This document shows, piece after piece, positions 26,558 through 35,400 of a DNA stretch of 64,000 nt. The translations under genes were made by a program, and so were the position numbers. The number at the start of each line of letters is the position of its first letter. The stretch's first letter is position 1. This stretch comes from Planctomycetota bacterium (GTDB lineage: Bacteria > Planctomycetota > UBA1135 > GCA-002686595), in assembly GCA_014237855.1 (NCBI GenBank), contig JABACD010000021.1, forward strand, positions 42,093-106,092, read 5' to 3'. The notes beneath the pieces were generated by a model, which ran no database searches, had not been told where the DNA came from, and was given only the letters and a program-made list of their open reading frames with translations.

Positions 26558-27298
26558 ATGAGAATCTCCAAACTCTACCCTACCCTTCTTGCCCTGTCCC
26601 TGGCTGCAGCCTGCACCGGAGTCGGGAGCGCTCCGAATGCGGAATCCACGGGGGTCATGATCAAGGAAGACGCGCAAGCGATCGCGGCATCCTATTCAGA
26701 CTGGGGTGGCCCCGTGGACTTCCAGCTGCGCTTCGGCCCTGCTCTCTGCAGTATCCCTCCCATTGAACCCCGCTTCAGTGAGAGTGCAGCCCCGGGAGCA
26801 CACGCCGAGAAGCTCTACCTGGTGCACGCCTCTGACGCGACGAGTTATGCAGGGGTGGACTACTCGAGCGAGACCGAGGGGGGAGCACTCATGCCGGCAA
26901 GTTTTGAGACAGCTACTGATCTCGCCCAGCGTGAAGCTGAGCTCCCGGAGCTGTCTCAAGATTGGCAGCAGATCCTGGTCAAGGAGGCCTTTGTCCCCAC
27001 CCTCGCCGATGAGAACGCGGAGCGTAGTAGCAGGCACGACCTCGTGGAGTTCACACCCGCCGCCCGTGATGGAGAGAGCTGGATGCCGGGAGACCCGGCC
27101 GGCCTCTTCCTCATGCTCAGAACCGCTCGCGCAACACCCGGCACCGACGAAGGCTGGGTCTATGCGACGGTCAGGGCCAACGGAGACGTGTCCGCCTATG
27201 GCCAGATTCCCAGCTGTGTGGCCTGCCATCGCAACGCGGGGCCCAATCGCATGTTCGGCCTGCCAGGCATCGAACACACTCCCACGGTCAAGGACTGA
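26558..27298 (+). CDS. Cytochrome P460-like secreted haem protein
   Basis: A 246-residue lipoprotein or secreted protein: the N-terminus MRISKLYPTLLALSLAAAC has a lipobox-like LAAAC. A single c-type haem site, SCVACHRNAG, lies close to the C-terminus (CxxCH at about residue 220). The arrangement of a GWVYATVRANGDVS strand, then CVACH and a short tail, fits the cytochrome P460 family, known for oxidising hydroxylamine or acting as peroxide-responsive haem proteins. The cross-linking lysine cannot be identified by eye. It is divergent from the haloperoxidase; both could belong to a peroxide-related response, but that is inference. Confidence 0.72.
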   Translation: MRISKLYPTLLALSLAAACTGVGSAPNAESTGVMIKEDAQAIAASYSDWGGPVDFQLRFGPALCSIPPIEPRFSESAAPGAHAEKLYLVHASDATSYAGVDYSSETEGGALMPASFETATDLAQREAELPELSQDWQQILVKEAFVPTLADENAERSSRHDLVEFTPAARDGESWMPGDPAGLFLMLRTARATPGTDEGWVYATVRANGDVSAYGQIPSCVACHRNAGPNRMFGLPGIEHTPTVKD

Positions 27299-27452
27299 GC
27301 TACACCCTCTTGAGACCGCCAGCTCAGTCTCCTTGGGTCAGGCCAGGAAGGGGAGTCCTGGAGGTTTCAATTGCCGCTATCCTGAAGCTCCGCCTCGATT
27401 GAGACGCCCTGGCAACCAAAGCTCAACTGCTCATGACAGCCCCGTGACGGAC

Positions 27453-27923
27453 TCAGAGATCCTTGACGCAGCGGATGAGCTCCTCGTCAAATCCGAGCTT
27501 GGCGTAGAGACCCCGGGCTCGAGAATTGCTGGCGAAGACATGCAAGGACATGGAGGTGGCCCCCTGCGCCCTTGCCTGCGACTCGGCTGCGGCCGTTAGC
27601 CTGGCTCCGAGACCTGTTCGCTGATGTACTGGGTCCACCACAAGCACTTCCAGATGCGCGCTCGGTGCATGGCTCAGCATCTCTTCACGCATCGTGACAA
27701 GGGCGAGGCCGGCAACGTCCTTGTCATCGGTCAGCGCGACCTTGATGAAGCTCTGGGGCCGCTCGCCAGCCAGCCACTGGCGAAGGATATCTCGATCACC
27801 ATGCCAGAGGTGTTGCGGCTCACGTCGGTCGGGAATGGAGAAGCTTGCCAGTAAGGGCAACAGCGCCTCCATGGCCGGGCCGTGCTCGGCCGTGGCGTCT
27901 ATGATGTCCAAGGTGTTTCTCAT
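27453..27923 (-). CDS. GNAT N-acetyltransferase
   Basis: A 156-residue GNAT acetyltransferase. Characteristic elements: IDATAEHGPAMEALLPLL (first helix), VAGLALVTMREE, the acetyl-CoA loop LEVLVVDPVHQRTGLGARLTAAAESQARAQG (R/Q-x-x-G-x-G form QRTGLG), and SLHVFASNSRARGLYAKLGFDEE, the typical ending. ATG 27923 gives the domain start; the frame extends 38 codons upstream without coding character. A cytoplasmic enzyme acetylating an amine; substrate unknown. It is a single gene. Confidence 0.9.
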   Translation of the reverse strand: MRNTLDIIDATAEHGPAMEALLPLLASFSIPDRREPQHLWHGDRDILRQWLAGERPQSFIKVALTDDKDVAGLALVTMREEMLSHAPSAHLEVLVVDPVHQRTGLGARLTAAAESQARAQGATSMSLHVFASNSRARGLYAKLGFDEELIRCVKDL

Positions 27924-28167
27924 GGTTGGGCCTCTGTCCGCGTCGCCATGCAAGGCCCGAGAGCCATACGCCAGCTCCAGCTTCGGGGGCCGGACCGGCA
28001 TCTGCGAGTCCCCATTCGGACAGGTGCACACGAACACGGATCAGCATGGAGACCTGACCGTGAGTAGTTCAATACCTCAGCCAAGATCTCGCTCGAATTC
28101 CGTGCTGGTGTGTACCTCGGCAGGCGCCTCTGGTATCGCCCCAAGCGGCCTCTGGAGCAGCCGGGAT

Positions 28168-29061
28168 CTACTCTTGCTTCACAGCCAGCACGCCTCGGGC
28201 AAGCAACCAGCGCTGGCAGAGTTCGGGCCACTGTGCGGCAGCGTGCCCTTTGGCGAGACCGATCCCGTGCCTGCCCTCCTCGAAGACGTGCAGCTCACAG
28301 GGCACCTGCTGTTCGACAAGTGCCAGGTAGTAGACCAGGCTGTTCTGGACTGGGACTGCCTTGTCGGCGGTGGTGTGGAACAAGAATGCTGGCGGCGTGT
28401 TCTTGGTCACCTGACGCTCGCTCGACAGCTCTAGAACGAGCGCGGACTCTGCCTCCTTACCGAGCAGGTTGATCTGCGAGCCCATGTGGGTGAACGGCTG
28501 ACCGAAGGCAATGACCGGATAGCAGAGCACGGAGAAGTCCGGCCGACATGGCTGGCGCTCCACCGGATCGACGGCATCTGACTGCCCCCCATCGAAGTGC
28601 ACCGAGGCGCTCGATGCCAGGTGCCCGCCAGCAGAGAAGCCAAGGATGCCGACCCGACCCGGGTCGATGCCCCACTCCTTTGCACGCGCTCGGGTAGAGC
28701 GGATAGCGCGCTGCGCATCCTGAAGCGGTGCGGGGTGGCCATACCCCTTTCCACGATGGCGATATTCGAGGACGATTCCTGTGATTCCCAGGCTGTTGGC
28801 CCACCTGGCGATCTCGTGTCCCTCGTGATCCAACGCGAGATGCCCGTAGCCACCACCGGGACAGATGATGATCGCAGGGCGTACGTCTTCAGCAGGGGGT
28901 GCGTGGTAAACGGTCATGCTGGGCCTGTCCTTGTCGGCAGTCCCGAGAGCACCAGGTGCACCCTCTGGCCAGAGCAAGAGAGTCTCGGAGGTCTGTGCGG
29001 CTCCGAGAGAACCGATGGCGAGGGGCAGGGCCATGCAAGCAGCAATCACTTGGCGTTTCAT
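28168..29061 (-). CDS. Secreted alpha/beta hydrolase (acetyl-xylan-esterase-like)
   Basis: A 297-residue hydrolase with a signal peptide (MKRQVIAACMALPLAIGSLGAAQ). The oxyanion region is IIICPGGGYGHLALDHEGHEIARW, the nucleophile elbow is GILGFSAGGHLAS (Ser), the acid lies in FLFHTTADKAVP (Asp), and the His in EEGRHGIGLA. The PGGGY and HEG features match the BD-FAE / CE-like carbohydrate esterase group; relatives remove acetyl groups from xylan or other sugars. The start at 29061 begins the signal peptide. The export suggests polymer degradation. The neighbouring TIM-barrel gene at 29252 is divergent. Confidence 0.85.
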   Translation of the reverse strand: MKRQVIAACMALPLAIGSLGAAQTSETLLLWPEGAPGALGTADKDRPSMTVYHAPPAEDVRPAIIICPGGGYGHLALDHEGHEIARWANSLGITGIVLEYRHRGKGYGHPAPLQDAQRAIRSTRARAKEWGIDPGRVGILGFSAGGHLASSASVHFDGGQSDAVDPVERQPCRPDFSVLCYPVIAFGQPFTHMGSQINLLGKEAESALVLELSSERQVTKNTPPAFLFHTTADKAVPVQNSLVYYLALVEQQVPCELHVFEEGRHGIGLAKGHAAAQWPELCQRWLLARGVLAVKQE

Positions 29062-29251
29062 ATCAAGACCATTCATCCCCGCCCAGAGCAGGTCAAGAGT
29101 CTCGGCTGGTATGCAGGAGACAATCGCTTGAGTACTTGGAAGCCTCTCGTCCGTCAAACCCTGTTTGATCAGGGGTGCTATGCTCTCAGCGGCTCCCAGG
29201 CCCCGCCAACGCACCGTGCTCACCTCACTTACCCAGCTTTTCGCCGCATCC

Positions 29252-30115
29252 ATGAGGGGACCTCTGAAGAGGTCACTCGGAGCGACTTTCTTGCTTGCCT
29301 GCCTCTTGGGCAAGCCAACGCCTGTGCAGGCCGAGACCTCGCTCATGGTCTATGACTTCGAGCTGGGTAGCAGCCCGGTGACCAACGCTGACTACCTGCG
29401 CTCCCTTGGTTTTGGTGGGGTCGTCACACGCTGTAGCCAGCCGGGAGACCTGAGCAAGCTATCGAGCTACGCCAGTCATGTCGCAACGCTCAGCGACTTC
29501 AGGCTCCTCGCCTACGTGAACTACGACTTCAAGAATCCGAACCACTCCCACGTGTGGAGGGAGGCCCTGCCAATCCTGGCATCCGCAGGGGCACCTCTCT
29601 GGGTGATCGTGAAGAACGCGCCCTCGATGTTCGAGGTGCAGGACCTCATCCTGCGAATGGCTCAAGCGTCCCAGCTCTTCGGTGTCCGGACCGTACTCTA
29701 TCCCCACTGGAACACGGACATCGAGAGTGCATCGGAGGCGGCAGCCCTCATCGTACAGGTCGCGCACCCCAACCTCAGCAACTCGCTACACACCTGCCAC
29801 GAGATCAGGGGCGGAAATCAATACAACATGGGCTCTGTGGTCGCTGCCCACGCGAGCACGACCACGCTCGTGACAGTCGCCGGCGCCGACGCGAACGCTT
29901 ACGCCGGGCCACCACCCGCAGGCGGGTTGCCCTGGAGCGATGCCATCAAGCCTCTCGATCGAGGTCGGTACAGCCTGGCCCCCTTCCTCCAGACGTTGAA
30001 GAACTCCGGCTACAACGGCCCGGTGATCCTCCACACTTTTGGGATCACCGGTGATCCGGGGCACCTGCTGCGCTCACTGGAGGCCTACGACAAGTACCAC
30101 GATAGCCTACTCTGA
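29252..30115 (+). CDS. Secreted TIM-barrel protein (sugar isomerase/endonuclease IV-like)
   Basis: A 287-residue protein with a signal peptide (MRGPLKRSLGATFLLACLLGKPTPVQA). The mature sequence reads as a xylose-isomerase-like TIM barrel: YLRSLGFGGVVTRCSQPGDLSKL, FRLLAYVNYDF, IVKNAPSM, VRTVLYPHWNTDIESASEAA, LHTCHEIRGGN and a final GPVILHTFGITGDPGHLLRSLEAYDKY. These mirror the sugar phosphate isomerase/epimerase fold, with His/Glu residues for a metal site. Exported members of this fold are common in planctomycetes; a substrate cannot be given. ATG 29252 begins the signal; upstream in-frame ATGs at 29165 and 29180 lack one. The esterase at 28168-29061 is divergent, so both may act on the same polymer. 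Confidence 0.78.
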   Translation: MRGPLKRSLGATFLLACLLGKPTPVQAETSLMVYDFELGSSPVTNADYLRSLGFGGVVTRCSQPGDLSKLSSYASHVATLSDFRLLAYVNYDFKNPNHSHVWREALPILASAGAPLWVIVKNAPSMFEVQDLILRMAQASQLFGVRTVLYPHWNTDIESASEAAALIVQVAHPNLSNSLHTCHEIRGGNQYNMGSVVAAHASTTTLVTVAGADANAYAGPPPAGGLPWSDAIKPLDRGRYSLAPFLQTLKNSGYNGPVILHTFGITGDPGHLLRSLEAYDKYHDSLL

Positions 30116-30146
30116 GCTTGGAGCTGGATGAGACGCTCCCGGTGCC

Positions 30147-30956
30147 CTACTTCCAACGCAGGGCCTGCACCCTCTCAGCCTCTGGCCGCGGATCCTCAAC
30201 CTCGATCCCGCGCGCGCGATGGTGAGCCACCGTCGCGTTGATCGTGTTCGGCATCAAGCTCCAGATGTTCCTGTTCTCCAGCTTCATCAGCTGGGCACCC
30301 TCTGTATCGGTCCAGACGAGAATCCAGCGGGTGTAGGGGCCCTTGTCTGGATCATCGGACCGCACCAAGGAAAGCCTATCGACGTCCTCCCACTTCAACA
30401 CATCCTCGTAGAGGTCGAAGGCCCCCATATGAGCGAGGCCATCCCCGGTGGAGCGCACGTACCGGCCTTGCATGATGCCGATACCGATCAGGCAAACCAG
30501 GCCGATGGTCGCAAAGCCGACGAGGGGAACAAGTGGGTTCCCCGCTGCGACTTCAGATGCCCAGCGCGAGGCCGCCAGCGAGGCTTCCTGCTGCATCGTG
30601 TAACCACGCTTGGCCTTGGGTTTGGCATTGACATAGCCCCCCATGATCAGGTTCGTGGCCACCATGCAAAGAAGGCCGCTCAATATCAGCCAGAGCATGA
30701 AGTACGTCCCTAGGTACCCACTCCAGGAAGTGGTGATGTAGAACTCACCAGGCTCAACGGAGACCTGGTAGACCCGGCGGAGTGCGTAGACCAGCGCAGC
30801 ACTCACCACCATGGACACACAGGCCAAGACCCGATAAGTCCGACGACCTGCACTCGAGAGTCCTTCCAGTACCTTGAAGCTCGCTCGCCTGGAGGCGAGG
30901 TAAGCAAGCAAGGCAATCCCAAGGAGGATGGCAACTGCGCATAAGAAGGTGATCAT
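30147..30956 (-). CDS. Membrane protein with a PH-like soluble domain
   Basis: A 269-residue protein with about four membrane spans: MITFLCAVAILLGIALLAYLA at the N-terminus, RVLACVSMVVSAALVYAL, GTYFMLWLILSGLLCMVATNLI, and PLVPLVGFATIGLVCLIGIGIM. The last 90 residues are soluble and read as a small beta domain (GAFDLYEDVLKWEDVDRLSLVRSD.. RWILVWTD), similar in style to bacterial PH-like/DUF5673 membrane proteins. ATG 30956 marks the first span; the 41 upstream codons look non-coding. Function unknown. It follows two small membrane-protein genes on the same strand but is separated from them by 331 bases. Confidence 0.75.
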   Translation of the reverse strand: MITFLCAVAILLGIALLAYLASRRASFKVLEGLSSAGRRTYRVLACVSMVVSAALVYALRRVYQVSVEPGEFYITTSWSGYLGTYFMLWLILSGLLCMVATNLIMGGYVNAKPKAKRGYTMQQEASLAASRWASEVAAGNPLVPLVGFATIGLVCLIGIGIMQGRYVRSTGDGLAHMGAFDLYEDVLKWEDVDRLSLVRSDDPDKGPYTRWILVWTDTEGAQLMKLENRNIWSLMPNTINATVAHHRARGIEVEDPRPEAERVQALRWK

Positions 30957-31287
30957 TAGCTTGTAACCAGCGCCACGTGATGACTCACAGCAATTCAAGC
31001 CTGAGGCGCGACAACACCCCACCGTGGGCGCATTGGAGTGAGGGGGCCGCTCCTCCCGCTCCCAGCCTTCTGGGTGCATCCCCCCTACTCACGGCAGAAG
31101 CCTTCATTCACGAACGGTACACCAATAAGTGGTGGATTCACCTCACCCCCTCCGGAACAGGCTCTTCCGCAGGCCCGCTCCGCTTCGAAGAGCCGCCCTC
31201 AACCGAGGGCCCTGATACCCGGACAACACCCTTGGCCTCACCTGGGCCACTTCATGGATGAGTCCAGAGTTCGCTACAGGTACTACT
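30957..31287. other. Intergenic stretch of 331 bases
   Basis: No gene seen. A GCCCTC/GAGGGC hairpin (31195-31210) lies 78 bases after the stop of the small membrane protein and could end its transcript. The stretch would also hold the promoter of the membrane protein at 30147-30956. Confidence 0.4.
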
Positions 31288-31563
31288 CTAGTAGTTCTCC
31301 GCCCCGCCTTGTGAAGGCGGGGAACTGGGCCCCGCCGCCGGTGACTGGTTCTGGCGGTAGAACATGAAGAACAGCAGCAAGGCTACGAGGCCAGCAAGGC
31401 CTTCACTTGAGATTCCTTCGACCAGTACTGCGATGTTCTCGACGATCGGCAAACCGGCGTCCGGAAAGAGGATGTCGACCATCAGGACGACAATGGCCAC
31501 GGAGACCAGGAAGTCCGTCAATGTCCTGACGATTCCCGTGAGGAACTGAATCTGATCCTTCAT
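31288..31563 (-). CDS. Small membrane protein, copy A
   Basis: A 91-residue protein with two membrane helices: FLVSVAIVVLMVDILFP and GLAGLVALLLFFMFYRQ, joined by a short polar loop, then a Pro/Ser-rich tail. It matches the next gene in layout (start helix, Y/FP-turn, loop with VEN/VLG and ISSEGL/TTSITGL, second helix, basic end), so the two are paralogues. An inverted repeat (CCCCGCCTT/AAGGCGGGG, 31302-31322) lies within its last codons. I recognise no family. Both small genes read toward the PH-like membrane protein gene. Confidence 0.72.
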   Translation of the reverse strand: MKDQIQFLTGIVRTLTDFLVSVAIVVLMVDILFPDAGLPIVENIAVLVEGISSEGLAGLVALLLFFMFYRQNQSPAAGPSSPPSQGGAENY

Positions 31564-31686
31564 CGCATTGACCTGCTCGGAGGTAAGAGAACGGGGTATC
31601 CAACCAGTAGCTATCCAGAGAACACGAGGACGAGTTCACCTTACTTGCTGCAAGGTGAGCCCGTCTCCGAAGACCACCATTCCGAT

Positions 31687-31938
31687 CTATTTCCTCGCGA
31701 AGGCGAGCAAGATGATCAGGGTTATCAGCCCGGTGATGCTGGTCGTGAATGTCTCCACGAACTTTGCCAAGTTGCCGAGGACATCCATGTCCCCCCAACT
31801 GGTACCGGCTGATCCGGGGTAGATAACGTGGGCCACGATCAAGAAGACACCTACACCTACAAGCAGCCTGACAAGGTCAGCAACCCAGGTGTTTACTGTG
31901 CTCATTGATTCCGAAAGACCTGCCATGAGAGCCTCCAT
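31687..31938 (-). CDS. Small membrane protein, copy B
   Basis: An 83-residue protein with two helices: DLVRLLVGVGVFLIVAHVIYP and SITGLITLIILLAFARK. It is a paralogue of the gene at 31288-31563 with the same order of elements, and lies 123 bases upstream of it in the same direction. ATG 31938 was preferred because the frame upstream looks non-coding; an ATG 11 codons further in is also possible. No motif suggests a channel or enzyme. A hairpin at 32010-32033 lies upstream of the start. Confidence 0.68.
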   Translation of the reverse strand: MEALMAGLSESMSTVNTWVADLVRLLVGVGVFLIVAHVIYPGSAGTSWGDMDVLGNLAKFVETFTTSITGLITLIILLAFARK

Positions 31939-32488
31939 TGATGGAAGTGGTTCAAGGGCTTCGGTCACTACGGACCGATTCTTCGTCGACGCAAGGGTTG
32001 AGTACCAGCGGGCCAACCCAAGTGGGTTGACCCGTGGTTCGATTCCCTCTCAGGTGAGATCGGCAGTCATTGCTCGGACGTGTCCATCCCTCCGACTTAA
32101 TTCCGCATTGACCTTGAGGCTCAAGCCGAATCGATGAATTCTCCCGAGTCTAGGAACGCGCGAGGAGATAAGTAGCGCAATAGCTTCCTGCGCGATCCGT
32201 CATCAGTCATGAACGAATACAGCCCTCCAGGCATCTCCGAGCCCCTAAAGAGCTGAAGAGCTGGGCCCCTGGGGCTCGTCGTCGCCCATCCCTGGAACCA
32301 GTAGCAACACTCCCATTAGTGAGCCTGACTCCCTGGGCCCCCCCCACCAGCAGGACACTCCAAAGGCCTTGGCCAGGGAGTTCATGGCCACTCGGATAAG
32401 CAACAGAGGGAGGAATGACCAGCTTCGACCCCGTACTCGAGGCCCATCTTGAAGCCAACCAGGGCCATCAAGCAGCGCTGGCGAGCTC
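31939..32488. other. Divergent intergenic region with a long hairpin
   Basis: Upstream of the small membrane protein B (minus) and of the SUMF1-fused kinase (plus). A stem of eleven positions with one mismatch (32010-32020 against 32023-32033, two-base loop) sits upstream of gene B. Near 32415 a GGGAGG site precedes an ATG whose frame reads MTSFDPVLEAHLEANQGHQA; this may be the true start of the kinase interrupted by a frameshift (see findings). Confidence 0.45.
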
Positions 32489-35400
32489 ATGCTTGAGCCT
32501 GGCCTCCGAGTCCCTTCGATTGATTCTGATCGGAGCGAAACCGACGAGTTCTTGCAAACAGCCTCCAATACACCGAACGCCAGGCGAGAGGCATGGGGTG
32601 ACTCCCATCAGGCACACCTGCTTCCCGGCAAGAAACCCTCATCTGGCACGATCTCTCCTCAAGAGGGAGACAGGCCAGGCCCTGGCAATCCTATAATTGA
32701 GTGCTTGGGCAACGATTTGAACAAGGCAACCGAGACGACCTCGCTCGGTATCCCCCGGGAGCTACCCTGTCGTTTCGGCGACTTTGAACTCCTGGAAGAA
32801 ATCGGACGGGGAGCGATGGGGGTTGTCTTCAAGGCCCGTCAACTCTCGCTTGATCGAGTGGTTGCAATCAAGCTAGTGCTCGCCAGCTGGCTCGCCAACG
32901 AGGAACAGGCCCTGCGCTTTCAGACCGAGGCACGGGCATCAGCTAGCCTCAACCATCCGTCAATCGTCCCTCTGTACGAGCTCGGATCATTCGAAGGGCA
33001 GCACTACCTGTGCTTGGCCTACATCGAGAGCCAACCGATGTCCGCACGCTTGGAGGAGGGTCCACTTCCACCTCAGGAGGCTGCACCCCTCATGCTAGAG
33101 GTTGCTGATGCAATCCAGCATGCACACTCCAAGGAAATCCTGCATCGGGACATCAAGCCTGCAAACATCCTGATCGATCATGAGGGACACCCATGGATGA
33201 CAGACTTCGGCCTGGCAAAGGTCGAATCAGAAGACTCACAGGTAACCGGGACTGGCGAATCGATCGGTACGCCAAGCTACATGTCTCCCGAGCAGGCAGC
33301 GGGAGAAGTCGTGGGGGTTGGTCCAGCAACCGACGTCTACGGCCTGGGCGCAACCCTCTATGCATTGCTCGCTGGTAGACCCCCGTTCATCGCTCCCTCC
33401 GCGATCGCCACCCTCCAGCTGGTGCAGGATCGGGAGCCAATCCCCCTCCGGACCCTCAATCCATCCATACCGAGAGACCTGGAGACGATTTGCTCTCGCT
33501 GCCTGCAGAAGGCGGCACACAAGCGCTATCAGAGCGCAGAGGACCTCTCGAAGGACCTGGCCCGTTTCCTCGCGGGAGAACCGATTCTGGCACGGCCCGT
33601 CAGCTACTTCGAGCGACTCGTGCGGCGGGTGGTCCGATACCCGGTCACGTCTGCCCTCGTTGCACTGTTGATGCTGGTGATTGGAGGCTCGGCCCTCGTC
33701 ATGGTCGATCAGTGGCGGACCACGATCCATGCTCTGGATGCTGAACAGATTGCAAAACACGACAGAATAGAATCTCGTCTGCAGGCTCTCGAGACTGCTA
33801 ATCCCGATGCTTTTGGCGCCCTCGTAGAGGGCCTCGATTTCGATGATCCCATACTTCTCGAGCGCATCGAGGAGATTGAGAAGGACCCCGAGATGCCTGA
33901 GCTGTTGCGCTCGAGAGTGCGGCTCGCGACTCTTGACAGGCGCCCATCACTGCTCGGCGAGACGGTTCAGCAATTGGTACGGCTTGGGGACCAGCCAGAA
34001 GAATTCAACCTCACTCTCGTGTCTCTCGCTGCAGCCCTCTCCAAATCCTCTCCACAAAAGCGCATTGAGACCCAGGAGCTCCTCGCTCGAATTATCGAAG
34101 AGGACGTGGAGGACGATGAGAGCCTGCTCGCTGCTATTGGCCTCGCAGCGTGTGCACCGGAACATCCCGCGTGGATCGCGCGCGCTGGCCCCCTCGCGCT
34201 CAAGCTGGTCGACACGGATCCTTTCCTGCTACCTGCTTTTGCCGACCCCTTGCGCCCCTTCCCTCAACCGCTGACTGAAGAGCTCCACCAACTTTCACTC
34301 TCCAGCGACGCCTCTCGTCGACGTGCTGCAACATCCCTACTCGCAGCAGGTGGATCACACGACCCTGTCCTCCTCGCTGATCTCCTGCCTCTGGTTGACG
34401 AATTTCAGCACCAGGACCTCATCACATCGCTGAGCCAGGAGAAGGAGCTTGTCGCCGAGCGTATGCGCAAGGCCCTCAATGAGGATCCGCCGCCTCCCGC
34501 AGTCCTATCGAGCGGCCCGGGTGATGAGTATCTCCACGAGGTCTTTGTGGCCGCACACGGGCGCTTGGCCGGCGAGTGGGCTCAGTGCCTGGATATGCCA
34601 CTCTCAGACTTTGAGGATAGCTGCGAAAGGCTGAGGGCCGATGGCTACCGACCCACCAAGGTTCGTCCCTTCCAGCGAGATGGTGAGATCATGGTTGCAG
34701 CCATCTTCACGCGCGACGCTCAAGATTGGAGCATTGAGTGGGACGTGATGGGTCAATCCAGTCAGAGCACCTCCATCCTAGGCACGCAAGAGCTCATCCC
34801 TTTCGACTACGCTAGCTTCGTCACCGGCAAGGGCCTCGAGACAGAAGACCACAACGTCATGCTACTGGCCCCAGCGACCTCACGGGTTCGCGAGTGGCGG
34901 CTTCTCACCAAGCAAACAGCAGGAAGCCTCGTGGACACCGCGGATAAGCTCATCAGTCGCGGCCTGCACCCGGTCTCCCTTCAGATCAATCATGACCGCT
35001 CTGACGTCCTGCTCGCAGCCTCGATCTGGCACCTGGGCACGGAGGCGGGTGAGTACGAGATCCCTCTCGGACTACGGCCAAACGAGCTGAGTTCCTACAT
35101 CGACGCCGGCCTCTCTCAGGTCGAGGTGGACGCAACCAGGATGAATTCCCAGAACCAGGTCTGCTCTGGAATCTGGCGTTCAGACCCTGAGTTCGAAAGC
35201 CACCTTGTGTGGGAGGCGACACTTGATGACCACGTTCAGGCGGTCCAAGACCTTCCATACCAGGGCTTCGTTCCGATTGCGACCTCAGTGGTCTGGGGAG
35301 CCGAAGCAGCGGCTGTGAGGGTAGCAACCGTTTGGCAACGTCGCACTCCAAGCGTGACTGAGAGAGTGACCAAGGCACGCCATCGGGCTCGAGCGGCTGC

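Noticed and set aside
26078..26677. Minus-strand open frame of 199 codons upstream of the haloperoxidase
   Set aside because: Overlaps the cytochrome gene start antisense and crosses the tandem repeat; no domain and no ribosome site.
32030..32060. tRNA T-arm-like string GTGGTTCGATTCCC
   Set aside because: The flanking bases do not form a 5-bp T stem, and no acceptor or anticodon stem can be paired upstream.
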